A stretch of 64,000 nt of DNA from Geminicoccaceae bacterium (GTDB taxonomy: Bacteria > Pseudomonadota > Alphaproteobacteria > Geminicoccales > Geminicoccaceae), in NCBI GenBank assembly GCA_028285265.1, contig JANQPX010000039.1, forward strand, positions 62,001 to 126,000, in the 5' to 3' direction. The first letter of the stretch is position 1. The number at the start of each line of letters is the position of its first letter. Positions 54,714 to 63,425 of this stretch are shown here, in pieces. The notes under the pieces were generated by a model. That model made no database searches and was not told the origin of the DNA. It worked only from the letters and a program-made list of their open reading frames with translations. The translations under genes and the position numbers were made by a program.

Positions 54714-56911
54714 GGGATGTGACGGAGACCCCGCCGCCCGTATCGGAAAAGGGTCTTATCAGCTGGCTCCTCGCCCTTCCACGCAAGCTTGGCGGGCGCT
54801 CGCGGGTTCAAGCCCTCCTGCTTCTCGTCCTGGCTCTCGGTCTTAGAATTGCCGACCCAGCACCCATTGAGGCGCTGCGGCTGCAAACGTTCGACATCCT
54901 TCAGCGAAGCGGCTCGGGCGAACCCGATGTCGGCCATGTCGCTATCATCGATATCGACGAGGAAAGCCTCGCACGCCTTGGGCAGTGGCCTTGGCCACGC
55001 ACCGACATCGCCTCGCTCATCGAGCATTTGGTTGACGCTGGCGCGGTCGCCATCGGATTTGACGTCCTGTTTGCCGAGCCGGATCGTCTTTCGCCTGCTC
55101 TCTTCGCAGCCTCGGCGCGCGGTCTGTCGCCCAGTCTTCGCAGCGCGATTGCCGCCGGTGCGGATAATGATGACATCCTGGCTGACGCGATCACCAACAA
55201 CCCCGTGGTGCTCGGGATCAGCGCCACGCACCAGGCCGATCATCCCTACGCCAATCGCCGCTTCCAAGTGACCACAGCGATCGAGCAGAATGGCGATCCC
55301 CGCCCTTACCTCCTTAGCTACGGCGCGGTCATCCGTAATCTTCAGGTTCTCGAAGAGGCTGCCGTCGGCCGCGGCATGATCACACTCAGTTCCGAGCGCG
55401 ACGGCTTGGTCCGCCGGGTTCCCGCCGTTCTGCGTGTCGATCGTGACATCTATCCAACGCTCGCCGTCGAACTGGTCCGGGTTGCCATGCAGCGACCACA
55501 ATATCGAATCGTCACCGGGGCTAATGGCGGCGGCGTCGAGCGTCTGCAGCTGGGCCAACTTGAGCTGCCGACCGATATCAACGGTCTCGCCTGGTTGCAC
55601 CACCGGCACCATGATCCAAGCCTCTATCTCTCGGCGGCCGACATCGTTCAGGGTCGTTTTGATCGCGATGCCGTCGCCGGCAAGATCGTGCTGGTTGGCA
55701 CGTCCGCGGTCGGCCTTCGGGATCTCAGGGCCACGCCGGTCAATGCCTCGATTCCCGGCGTCGAGATCCATGCCCAGCTGGTCGATGCTATCTTGAACCA
55801 GGACTTCCTCGCACGCCCCAATTATGCGCTTGGCATGGAAATGGCGGTGACGGTGTTGATCGGCCTCCTGGTGATCGTGCTGGTGCCAAGGGCGTCATCA
55901 CTGACGAGCTTGCCGATCATCGCGGCCATTCTTGCCATTGTCGCTGCCGGCTCATGGTATCTCTTCGATACCCGATCGCTCCTGTTGGATCCCAGTTACG
56001 CAATCTTAACCGCCGCGGCTTTATTCTCCTGGTTGATTTACAGCAACTACTCGCGCGCCGAAGCCCAGAAACGGCAGGTTCGCGCGGCCTTCGGTCAATA
56101 TCTAGCGCCGGCTCTGGTCGAGCGGCTTGTGAATGATCCTGACCAGTTAGAGCTTGGTGGTGAACAGCGCGAAATGACCTTTTTGTTCACGGATATCGAG
56201 GGGTTCACGTCCTTTGCCGAGGGCACCCAACCCACCGTGCTGGTCACGATTCTGAACGACTATCTCGACAATGTCTGTCGCATCGTCATGCACCATGGCG
56301 GTACCATCGATAAAATCGTCGGTGATGCCATTCATGCGATCTTCAATGCGCCGGTCGATCAGCCGGATCATGCGCAGCGCGCCGTTGCCTGCGGCCTCGC
56401 CCTTGATACCTTTGGCCAGCAATTTGCGGCCTCGATGCGCGATGCTGGTCACGACTTCGGACGAACGCGGATCGGCATTAACACCGGTAGCTGCATCATC
56501 GGAAATTTCGGCGGCAGCCAGCGTTTCGACTACACCGCCCATGGCGACGCCATCAACACCGCGGCCCGTCTAGAAAGCGTCAACAAACATCTCGGCACCA
56601 CGATTTGCGTCGCGGAATCCACGGTCCGACAATGCCAAGACTTTGATTTTCGCCCGGTCGGTCGGCTCTATCTCAAAGGGAAGACCAAGGGTCTTTTGGC
56701 GTTTGAAGCGATCACCAAAGAGACGGCAGACACTCCTCGGATCCGCGACTACCGCATGGCCTTCGCGCTGTTGGAGCAGGATCAGGCCGACAGTCAAACG
56801 ACCTTCGATGACCTCGCCAACGCCTATCCCGATGACGCCCTCATCGCGCTCCATCAGCAACGCCTTGCCGAGAACCAGATGGGCGTCGATATCGTCCTTG
56901 ATCGAAAATAG
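54710..56911 (+). CDS. CHASE2-domain adenylate cyclase (class III)
   Basis: 733 residues from a TTG at 54710 overlapping the adhesin stop (TTGA); a GTG at 54719 is an alternative. One membrane helix (33-47), a CHASE2 extracytoplasmic sensor domain (55-365, IIDIDEESLARLGQWPWPR), three helices (374-446), then a class III cyclase domain (483-640). Metal aspartates Asp495 (FTDIEGFT) and Asp539 (IVGDAIHAIF), base-recognition Lys535 and Asp613, and transition-state Asn616/Arg620 (GDAINTAARLE) are all present, predicting cAMP rather than cGMP synthesis. A short helical tail follows. It lies between the adhesin and its exporter. Confidence 0.92.
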   Translation: MRDVTETPPPVSEKGLISWLLALPRKLGGRSRVQALLLLVLALGLRIADPAPIEALRLQTFDILQRSGSGEPDVGHVAIIDIDEESLARLGQWPWPRTDIASLIEHLVDAGAVAIGFDVLFAEPDRLSPALFAASARGLSPSLRSAIAAGADNDDILADAITNNPVVLGISATHQADHPYANRRFQVTTAIEQNGDPRPYLLSYGAVIRNLQVLEEAAVGRGMITLSSERDGLVRRVPAVLRVDRDIYPTLAVELVRVAMQRPQYRIVTGANGGGVERLQLGQLELPTDINGLAWLHHRHHDPSLYLSAADIVQGRFDRDAVAGKIVLVGTSAVGLRDLRATPVNASIPGVEIHAQLVDAILNQDFLARPNYALGMEMAVTVLIGLLVIVLVPRASSLTSLPIIAAILAIVAAGSWYLFDTRSLLLDPSYAILTAAALFSWLIYSNYSRAEAQKRQVRAAFGQYLAPALVERLVNDPDQLELGGEQREMTFLFTDIEGFTSFAEGTQPTVLVTILNDYLDNVCRIVMHHGGTIDKIVGDAIHAIFNAPVDQPDHAQRAVACGLALDTFGQQFAASMRDAGHDFGRTRIGINTGSCIIGNFGGSQRFDYTAHGDAINTAARLESVNKHLGTTICVAESTVRQCQDFDFRPVGRLYLKGKTKGLLAFEAITKETADTPRIRDYRMAFALLEQDQADSQTTFDDLANAYPDDALIALHQQRLAENQMGVDIVLDRK

Positions 56912-56913
56912 TG

Positions 56914-58806
56914 ATGGTGGACGACAAGGCTAAGCCCAATGTCCATCTCGAGCGCCTTCGTGCGCTCATGATGCGCGCCTGGGTCGGGTCCGGTCTTGCG
57001 CCATCAGCGGATGCCATACGCAAGCGCTGGCAGGGCAGTCCAGCATCACATGCCCCCCAGCAGACGGAGCCATCACCGGCAGAACAGACGTCGGAGGCAC
57101 CCAAACCGACAACATTCATCGCCCTTGCCCTTCACCCTCTGTTCAAGAATATCGGCGAGCTCGCCCTCCTTTCGCTGGTCATCAATGTCTTGTCGCTCGC
57201 TGTGCCGATCTTCGTGCTGCAGGTTTATGATCGCGTCGTCTTCCATGGTGGTCTCACAACGCTCAGCGGCCTGGTCATCGGCGTGATCATCGCGCTCGGC
57301 TTTGACTTCGTTCTGCGTCAGGCACGCAGTCGGCTGATCCAGCGAATCGCGCTTGGTGTCGATGTTGGCCTCATTCGTATGGTCCTGGACAAGCTGACCA
57401 ACCTGCCGCTGCGGCGCCTCGAAACACAACGAGATGCTGACTGGGACCGGCTGCTTCGCGATCAGGAGACCGTGCGCGATACGCTTGCTGGACCAGCCAC
57501 CATTCTGTTTGTGGACCTGCCCTTCATCCTGCTGTTCATCGGTGCGATCTGGTTGGTGGCGCAGCCCATCGCCTGGCTGCTGTTAGCCTTGATTCCCGTG
57601 TACGTCGCCGTCGCCGCCGTGTCGTCTTGGGCGATCGGACGCTCCAGCGACCGGGAGCAGATTTGGTTCAATGAGCGCCAGGTGCAAAGCACGCAATTGG
57701 TCCGCGGTCGAGCCGCCGCCAAGGCTCTTGGCCTTGGCGCACCGCTGCAGCAGGCATGGGAACGATCTCAGGCAGACCTCATTCGAGGATCGCTCCACCG
57801 CGGCAGTCGCGTCGATCTCTTTACCAATCTCTCCACCGGTATGGCCATGGCGACCACGGTCGCGATGACGTCAGCCGGCGCCCTTGCAATCGTTCAAGGA
57901 CAGCTCACCATTGGTGGACTGATCGCCGCCAATATGCTGGCTGCGCGCGTGGTCCAGCCCCTCGTGCAGTTGATTGGCCTCTGGCGCAACGCATCGCGCC
58001 TGCGCGACTCGGCGAGCCGACTCAGTGCCCTTATCGCCGAACCGACGGATCGACGTGATAGCACCATCACGATCGCCCGTCCCTCGGGTGTCTTAACGCT
58101 CGAGGATGTCGCTTTCGGCTACGACCAGGACGGTGAGCCGCTTCTCCGCGGTATCAATGCGACGCTCCGTTCGGGCGGCGTTCACGGTATCATCGGCACC
58201 AATGGAAGCGGCAAGACAACCCTCTTGAAGATCATGCACGGCCTTTACCCTCCGGATCGAGGCCGTGTGCTCCTTGATGGCGCCGACCTTCGCCAGTTCG
58301 GACGACAGGACCTGGCCCGCTGGATCGGCTATGTCCCGCAAGATCCCTTCCTCGTCTCGGGGTCGGTTCGTACCAATATCGCTCGGTTCGCCGACGACAT
58401 CGATGACGAGAAAATCGTGCTTGCCGCCAAACGCGCCAATGCCGATCGGTTCATCGTCGACTTGCCGGATGGCTACGAGACCGAGGTCGGTGAACTCGGA
58501 CATCGCTTCTCCGCAGGGCAACGACAACGCATCGCGCTTGCCCGCGCGTTGATCGACGATCCCCCCATCCTTCTGCTCGACGAGCCCAACGCCCATCTGG
58601 ACGGCGACGCCACCCGACGGTTTCAATCCCAAATGCGGCATCTCTGCCGAGGGCGCACGGTCATCTTGGTGACCCACAACCCGACCCTGCTCGCTGGCTG
58701 CAATACGGTCTTGGTGCTCGCCAACGGGGCGATCGCCGCCGCCGGCCCAGGTCAGGAGATCGTTGAACGTCTCTTCAATTCGACGTCGTCGGGGATGGCT
58801 GCATGA
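56914..58806 (+). CDS. Type I secretion ABC transporter (ATPase/permease)
   Basis: 630 residues from the ATG at 56914, two bases after the cyclase stop; the in-frame GTG at 56911 overlaps it. A roughly 70-residue cytosolic lead without a C39 peptidase domain, a six-helix permease (about 80-350), and an ATPase with Walker A GTNGSGKT (residues 428-435), signature FSAGQRQR, Walker B ILLLDEP and the H-loop histidine (VTHNP). FSAGQ replaces the usual LSGGQ, as in several T1SS ATPases. It pairs with the HlyD-like gene that overlaps it. The outer-membrane TolC partner is not in the window. Confidence 0.93.
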   Translation: MVDDKAKPNVHLERLRALMMRAWVGSGLAPSADAIRKRWQGSPASHAPQQTEPSPAEQTSEAPKPTTFIALALHPLFKNIGELALLSLVINVLSLAVPIFVLQVYDRVVFHGGLTTLSGLVIGVIIALGFDFVLRQARSRLIQRIALGVDVGLIRMVLDKLTNLPLRRLETQRDADWDRLLRDQETVRDTLAGPATILFVDLPFILLFIGAIWLVAQPIAWLLLALIPVYVAVAAVSSWAIGRSSDREQIWFNERQVQSTQLVRGRAAAKALGLGAPLQQAWERSQADLIRGSLHRGSRVDLFTNLSTGMAMATTVAMTSAGALAIVQGQLTIGGLIAANMLAARVVQPLVQLIGLWRNASRLRDSASRLSALIAEPTDRRDSTITIARPSGVLTLEDVAFGYDQDGEPLLRGINATLRSGGVHGIIGTNGSGKTTLLKIMHGLYPPDRGRVLLDGADLRQFGRQDLARWIGYVPQDPFLVSGSVRTNIARFADDIDDEKIVLAAKRANADRFIVDLPDGYETEVGELGHRFSAGQRQRIALARALIDDPPILLLDEPNAHLDGDATRRFQSQMRHLCRGRTVILVTHNPTLLAGCNTVLVLANGAIAAAGPGQEIVERLFNSTSSGMAA

Positions 58807-60092
58807 ACCCGCTTGATGATCTCCTCGAACGGTTTCCCCTGCCAAGCTGGCGTCCGATGGCGTGGCTGTGCATTGGCTTACTCGCGACCGGCGCCACCTG
58901 GTCCGCCATGGCCGATCTCGAAGAGATCATCACCGCCAGCGGCGTTGTCGTGCCCCAAAGCCAGGTCAAGGTCATCCAACACCTGGAAGGCGGCATTATT
59001 ACCGCGATCCACGTTCAAGAGGGGCAAACGGTCGAGGCGGGTCAGCCACTGGTTCAGCTCGATTTGGCGAGCGGCGGGGCCAACGCCGAAGAACTCAAGG
59101 TCCGCGTCGACGCAATGATGATCAAACGCGCCCGACTGCTCGCCCAACGGGATGGCACGGCGCTCGATCTGCCAGCGGAGCCCAGTGCGCGGCAACCCCA
59201 CATCGCCGCCGCCGAGACCGCGACCTATGAGAACCGAAAGCGCCAGTTCGACGTCGATGCCAAGGTCATTCAAAAGCAGGTGCGTCAGCGGGAGCACGAA
59301 CTCGCGGCCCTGGAGGCGCGCCGCAATTCCGTGAAGAAACGACTGGGTCTGGCAAGCGAACAGCACGCCATGATCAAGAAACTCTTTGAGTCCGGGACCA
59401 CGACCAGAATGCGCTTTTTGGATACTGAGCGCGAGGTCGAAACCATCCACGGCGAGTTGCTTGGCCTCAACGCCGAGCATGCGCGCGCTGCCGAGGCTCT
59501 ACTCGAGGTGCGCGAACGCGAACAGCAAGAACGCTCCCATTTCCAAAGCCATGCCGCCGCGGAACTCGCCCAGGTCGAACTTGAGCTCGGGCGCCAAAAC
59601 GAGATCCTTGCTGAAGCCCGTGTTCAACAACAGCGCGCCGAGATCGTCAGTCCGATTGACGGTGTGGTCAAACGAAGCCGCTTCAACACCCTCGGCGGCA
59701 TCGTCAAGCCGGGCGACAGCATTATGGAGATCGTGCCAAGCCAGGATGTCTTGGTGGTCGAAGCACGCTTGTCACCTGCCGATATCGGTCATGTCGCGGT
59801 CGGCCAACCAGTGTTGGTCAAAATCTCGACCTTCGACTATCTCCGCTATGGCGGTCTCAACGGCGAAGTTCAGCACATCGCTGCGGACAGCAGCGCCGAT
59901 CAATCGGGGCAGCAATACTTCAAGATGGTGGTCCAAACCGGTAACAATGAACTCGTCACCAATGGTCAACGTTTCAAGATCAAGCCTGGCATGGAGGCCC
60001 TCGTCGACGTCAAGATTGGGACCCGCTCCGTCGCTTCTTATCTCGCGAAGCCCGTCTTAAAACTACGCCATGAGGCCTTTCGCGAGCCATGA
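58803..60092 (+). CDS. Type I secretion periplasmic adaptor, HlyD family
   Basis: 429 residues. A short cytosolic tail, one membrane helix (17-35), the HlyD start block VKVIQHLEGGIITAIHVQEG, a long coiled coil (about 95-285) reaching to TolC, and C-terminal lipoyl/beta domains (SPIDGVVKRSRFNTLGGIVK, VLVVEARLSPADIGHVAVGQ). The ATG overlaps the ATPase stop (ATGA), so the pair is translationally coupled. It ends the four-gene operon; 45 bases separate it from the convergent importer. Confidence 0.93.
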   Translation: MNPLDDLLERFPLPSWRPMAWLCIGLLATGATWSAMADLEEIITASGVVVPQSQVKVIQHLEGGIITAIHVQEGQTVEAGQPLVQLDLASGGANAEELKVRVDAMMIKRARLLAQRDGTALDLPAEPSARQPHIAAAETATYENRKRQFDVDAKVIQKQVRQREHELAALEARRNSVKKRLGLASEQHAMIKKLFESGTTTRMRFLDTEREVETIHGELLGLNAEHARAAEALLEVREREQQERSHFQSHAAAELAQVELELGRQNEILAEARVQQQRAEIVSPIDGVVKRSRFNTLGGIVKPGDSIMEIVPSQDVLVVEARLSPADIGHVAVGQPVLVKISTFDYLRYGGLNGEVQHIAADSSADQSGQQYFKMVVQTGNNELVTNGQRFKIKPGMEALVDVKIGTRSVASYLAKPVLKLRHEAFREP

Positions 60093-60137
60093 CTCCCGCT
60101 TCTGCTCCGTCGTTGACCGACGACCCGACCAGATCCC

Positions 60138-60989
60138 CTAGCCTTTGGTGGCGCCCAAGGTCAGACCGGCAATGAAGTGCCGTTGCATCAAGAAGAACAT
60201 CACCACAGGCGGAAGGGCAGCGACGATTGAGCCGGCGGAGATCAAATGCCAGGCTGCGATCCATTGACCATTCAGGGAGTAGAGCCCAGCCGTGACAGGC
60301 AGCGCATGGCTCCCTTGGACCAGCACTGTGGCCCAGAAATAGTCATTCCAGATGAACGTAAAGATCAGAACCGCCAGGGCGGCGATCGCCGGGCGCATGA
60401 GAGGAAGAACGATGAACCAGAAGATCCGTAGCTCGCTAACACCTTCGACACGAGCCGACTCGATCAATTCATGCGGCAGGGCCTTGATGAAGTTCCGCAT
60501 AAAGAGGGTACAAAAGCCGGTTTGGAAGGCAACGTGGAAGAGAATGAGGCCAAGGGTGGTATCGTAAAGGCCCATATTCACGGTGAGGTCGCGTACCGGC
60601 ACCATGAGAATCTGGAAGGGCACAAAATTGCCCGCGACGAACATGAAGAAGACCAAAAGATTGGCGCGGAAACCGTAGACCGCGAGCGCGAAACCTGTGA
60701 GGCAAGACAGGGCGATCGTGCCGATGACGGTCGGGATCGTCACCTTGAAACTATTGAAGATATACTGCCCGATCGGTGAATTTTCGAAGACGGCTGTGTA
60801 GTTTTCAACCAATGCTATCGAGGATGGCAGGCCGAAGTAATTGCCGGCGGCAAGATCGCTCGATGGCTTGATCGAGGTCATCATCACGCCGAGCAGTGGG
60901 AGAAGCCAGAGCAACAGGGCAATCGGCAATGCCAGGTTGTAGCCAAAACGCGTGGTCGGGCCGGATTGTTCTATCGGTCGAGGGAACAT
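60138..60989 (-). CDS. Carbohydrate ABC transporter permease, MalG-type
   Basis: 283 residues, six membrane helices. The EAA loop at about 177-200 (ESARVEGVSELRIFWFIVLP) contacts the ATPase. CUT1 family (sugar or polyol importer). The ATG touches the stop of the MalF-type gene (one-base overlap). Substrate cannot be deduced. Confidence 0.93.
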   Translation of the reverse strand: MFPRPIEQSGPTTRFGYNLALPIALLLWLLPLLGVMMTSIKPSSDLAAGNYFGLPSSIALVENYTAVFENSPIGQYIFNSFKVTIPTVIGTIALSCLTGFALAVYGFRANLLVFFMFVAGNFVPFQILMVPVRDLTVNMGLYDTTLGLILFHVAFQTGFCTLFMRNFIKALPHELIESARVEGVSELRIFWFIVLPLMRPAIAALAVLIFTFIWNDYFWATVLVQGSHALPVTAGLYSLNGQWIAAWHLISAGSIVAALPPVVMFFLMQRHFIAGLTLGATKG

Positions 60990-61918
60990 CAGCGACCCTC
61001 CCGCTCGTCAGACACCATCTTCCAGATAAAGCCGGAGATGAAGACCATCATGATCAGGAACAGAATGACCGCAATCGCGGCGCCATACCCCATGCGGAAG
61101 CCATATTCGGAAAGCGCCTGCTCATACATGTAGTAGGACAGCACGCGGGATGAGCCATAAGGGCCGCCGTCGGTCATAATCGAGACAAGATCAAAGCTTC
61201 GAAGAGCGCCGATGATGGTAACGACCACAGCGATGAAGGTGGCGGGCTTGAGCTGCGGGATAATGACATGCCAGAGCATGCGGAAGCCTTTGGCACCATC
61301 AAGACGCGCCGCCTCGATCTGATCGGGCGACACATTGTTCAGACCCGTCAGATACAGAATCATGCAGTAAGCGATCTGCGGCCAAAGTCCAGCCGCGATA
61401 ATGCCATAGGTGACGTAACGCTCGTCGGCGAGGATCGCGACATCACCGAGACCGATGAACGCGAACAGCTTGGTCAAGAGCCCAAAATTGGGGGCATAGA
61501 ACCAGGAGAAGATGAGGCCGACCACCACCTGGCTGATGACGAAGGGAAAGAAGAACAGCGATTTATAGATGCGGATCCCGGTGACGTTCTGATTGAGGAA
61601 AATCGCAATCATCAGACCCGCCGGCACTGCCAACATATAAAGCAGCAGCCAGATGACGTTGTTTGTCAGGGAGGTGTAGAAGGCATCGTCGTCGAAGAGC
61701 TCGACATAGTTCTCGCCGCCGATCCAGGTCGAGTCACCAATGCCGTCCCAGTCGTAAAAGCTGATCCAGATCGATTCGAAAATCGGAAAGATGACATAGA
61801 CCAGAAACATGAAGACGCCGGGCGCAAGGAACAGCCACGGCGCAAGCTTGCGCTGGTTTGCCTTCCACCAGCTTTTTTGGACCTGAGATGAGTCCGCTAA
61901 GACTGCCGACGTAGCCAT
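60989..61918 (-). CDS. Carbohydrate ABC transporter permease, MalF-type
   Basis: 309 residues from the ATG at 61918 with a GGGGAGGA site; a start at 61948 is less likely. Six main membrane helices and the EAA loop at about 202-224 (EAARLDGAKGFRMLWHVIIP). It forms the channel with the downstream permease. A long stem-loop separates it from the binding-protein gene. Confidence 0.93.
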   Translation of the reverse strand: MATSAVLADSSQVQKSWWKANQRKLAPWLFLAPGVFMFLVYVIFPIFESIWISFYDWDGIGDSTWIGGENYVELFDDDAFYTSLTNNVIWLLLYMLAVPAGLMIAIFLNQNVTGIRIYKSLFFFPFVISQVVVGLIFSWFYAPNFGLLTKLFAFIGLGDVAILADERYVTYGIIAAGLWPQIAYCMILYLTGLNNVSPDQIEAARLDGAKGFRMLWHVIIPQLKPATFIAVVVTIIGALRSFDLVSIMTDGGPYGSSRVLSYYMYEQALSEYGFRMGYGAAIAVILFLIMMVFISGFIWKMVSDEREGR

Positions 61919-61946
61919 GGCGTCCTCCCCGCTCTTACCGACCGCC

Positions 61947-62009
61947 AAGGGCCGGGCCTAGACTGGACCTCGCCTTCGGCTCGGTCCGATCCAGGCCCGA
62001 GGGCCCCTT
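61947..62009 (-). promoter_or_regulatory. Long imperfect stem-loop between binding-protein and permease genes
   Basis: Nested inverted repeats: 61954-61959 with 61993-61998, 61965-61969 with 61983-61987, an inner GCC-TTC-GGC, and an outer AAGGG.CC/GGCCCCTT pair. It starts 11 bases after the binding-protein stop. Such hairpins commonly protect the 5' mRNA part, giving more binding protein than permease. Confidence 0.6.
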
Positions 62010-62019
62010 CTAAGGCTGT

Positions 62020-63255
62020 TTACTTAAAAACGCGGCCTCGGATCTTCTCGAGGCGCTCCAAGATGCCGTCAACCCGCTCAGGCTTGACCATGAACTCCTG
62101 GAAACCCTCCATGCCGGCCTTGGCCATTTCGGCGGGAGCGTCCCGGTCAAAGAACTGAGCGAGCGCATAGGCATTGGAGAGCATCTCAAAGCCCTGGCTC
62201 AAGAACACGTCTTCAGGCACGGTCGACTGATTGTTGACCGGCAACTGACCGAGCGTCGCGTTGATCTTGGTCTGCACCTCGGGCTGCGCCAGATAGGCGA
62301 GGAACTTCTTGGCGTCCTCTTTGTTCTTCGCGTTAGCCGGAATGTGGAAGGTATCGGTCGGTGCATCCTCAGCCATCGGAATGCCTGGGGTGATTTCCGG
62401 GAACTGCATGAAGCCGATCTGATCCTCGGTAAGACCGCCGTCCTTCATAGTGGCGACCGCGAAGTTCCCCATCAGGTACATGCCGGCTTCACCTTGGACC
62501 AAAAGCGGCATGGCATCTTGCCAGTCCAGCGCTGCATGGTTTTCGACGAAATAGCCGGGCTCAACCAATTCACCCCACTTCTCGAAGACGGCGCGCACAC
62601 GATCATCGGTGAAGGGCACGTTACCGGCGGTGAGATCCATATGGAACTCGTAGCCATTGACCCGAAGGTTGAGATAGTCGAACCAGCCGCCCGTCGGCCA
62701 AAGGGCCTTCGTGCCGATGGTGAATGGCGTGATGCCATTTTCCTTGAGCTTCGCGCACGCCTCAAGCAACCCCGCCCAATCGGTCGGCGGCTCAATGCCA
62801 AGATCCGCAAAGATGTCTTTCCGATAGTAAATGCCCCACTGGTAATAGGTATAGGGCACACCCCATTTCTTGTCGTCCATCGTCATCGACGCGGCAGCCG
62901 ATTTGAGCGTCTCGTCCAGGCCGTTATCCGCCCAAACGTCGGAGACATCCTCAAACAACCCGGCATCGACATAGGGCGCCATGCGATTACCTGCATACCA
63001 AGCGGCAATATCCGGCGCGTCAGCCGTTAGGAAGTTACGGATCGAGGTCTTGTACCCCTCATGATCGAAAAGATTCCATTCGACCTCGACGTCCGGATGC
63101 GCTTCCTTAAAGCCGTCGATCAGTTCTTGCATCGCCTGTTTAGGTGCAGGGTCCGACGTGTCGGTGTTGATCACAATGGTGCCGGCCGCTGCAGAGCCTG
63201 CGAGCCAGCCCATCAGAGCAAGCGCCGACGCAGCACCGGTGAGATAACGTCTCAT
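62020..63255 (-). CDS. Sugar ABC transporter substrate-binding protein
   Basis: 411 residues. Signal peptide about 1-24 (cleavage after GSAAA), with no lipobox cysteine, so it is a soluble periplasmic protein. Family 1 binding-protein fold (TDTSDPAPKQAMQELIDGFK, EVEWNLFDHEGYKTSIRNFL). A GGGAGG ribosome site precedes the ATG. First gene of the importer operon; the operator region at 63314-63358 lies upstream. Confidence 0.93.
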   Translation of the reverse strand: MRRYLTGAASALALMGWLAGSAAAGTIVINTDTSDPAPKQAMQELIDGFKEAHPDVEVEWNLFDHEGYKTSIRNFLTADAPDIAAWYAGNRMAPYVDAGLFEDVSDVWADNGLDETLKSAAASMTMDDKKWGVPYTYYQWGIYYRKDIFADLGIEPPTDWAGLLEACAKLKENGITPFTIGTKALWPTGGWFDYLNLRVNGYEFHMDLTAGNVPFTDDRVRAVFEKWGELVEPGYFVENHAALDWQDAMPLLVQGEAGMYLMGNFAVATMKDGGLTEDQIGFMQFPEITPGIPMAEDAPTDTFHIPANAKNKEDAKKFLAYLAQPEVQTKINATLGQLPVNNQSTVPEDVFLSQGFEMLSNAYALAQFFDRDAPAEMAKAGMEGFQEFMVKPERVDGILERLEKIRGRVFK

Positions 63256-63313
63256 GCTTAGCCTCCCGAAGACCTCGGCCTCCCGCCGTCGGCCTCATCA
63301 ATTCCATCGACGA

Positions 63314-63358
63314 GAAACTTGTTTCAATTTTCAGAAACTTGTTTCAACAATTGAAACT
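63314..63358. promoter_or_regulatory. IclR operator: repeated GAAAC-n2-GTTTC palindromes
   Basis: Two identical copies of GAAACTTGTTTC (63314-63325 and 63334-63345) lie 20 bases apart, about two helical turns. A third inverted half-site (TTGAAAC, 63351-63357) pairs with GTTTCAA (63341-63347). IclR dimers bind such palindromes, often as tetramers on two sites. Confidence 0.65.
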
Positions 63359-63379
63359 CTAGTAAGCTCGCGCTAAGCT
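63351..63379 (+). promoter_or_regulatory. Possible iclR promoter overlapping the operator
   Basis: TTGAAA (63351-63356) and TAAGCT (63374-63379) with a 17-base spacer. The -10 match is weak. The -35 element lies in the third half-site, so the regulator could repress itself. Confidence 0.35.
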
Positions 63380-63425
63380 GTCAACGCGTTCAATGAAGAT
63401 CGGGCCGGGGAAACGGTCGGGGACA

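Noticed and set aside
60093..60137. CGTCG/CGACG repeat between hlyD and the importer as a bidirectional terminator
   Set aside because: Only 5 bp with no T-run on either side; too weak to call.
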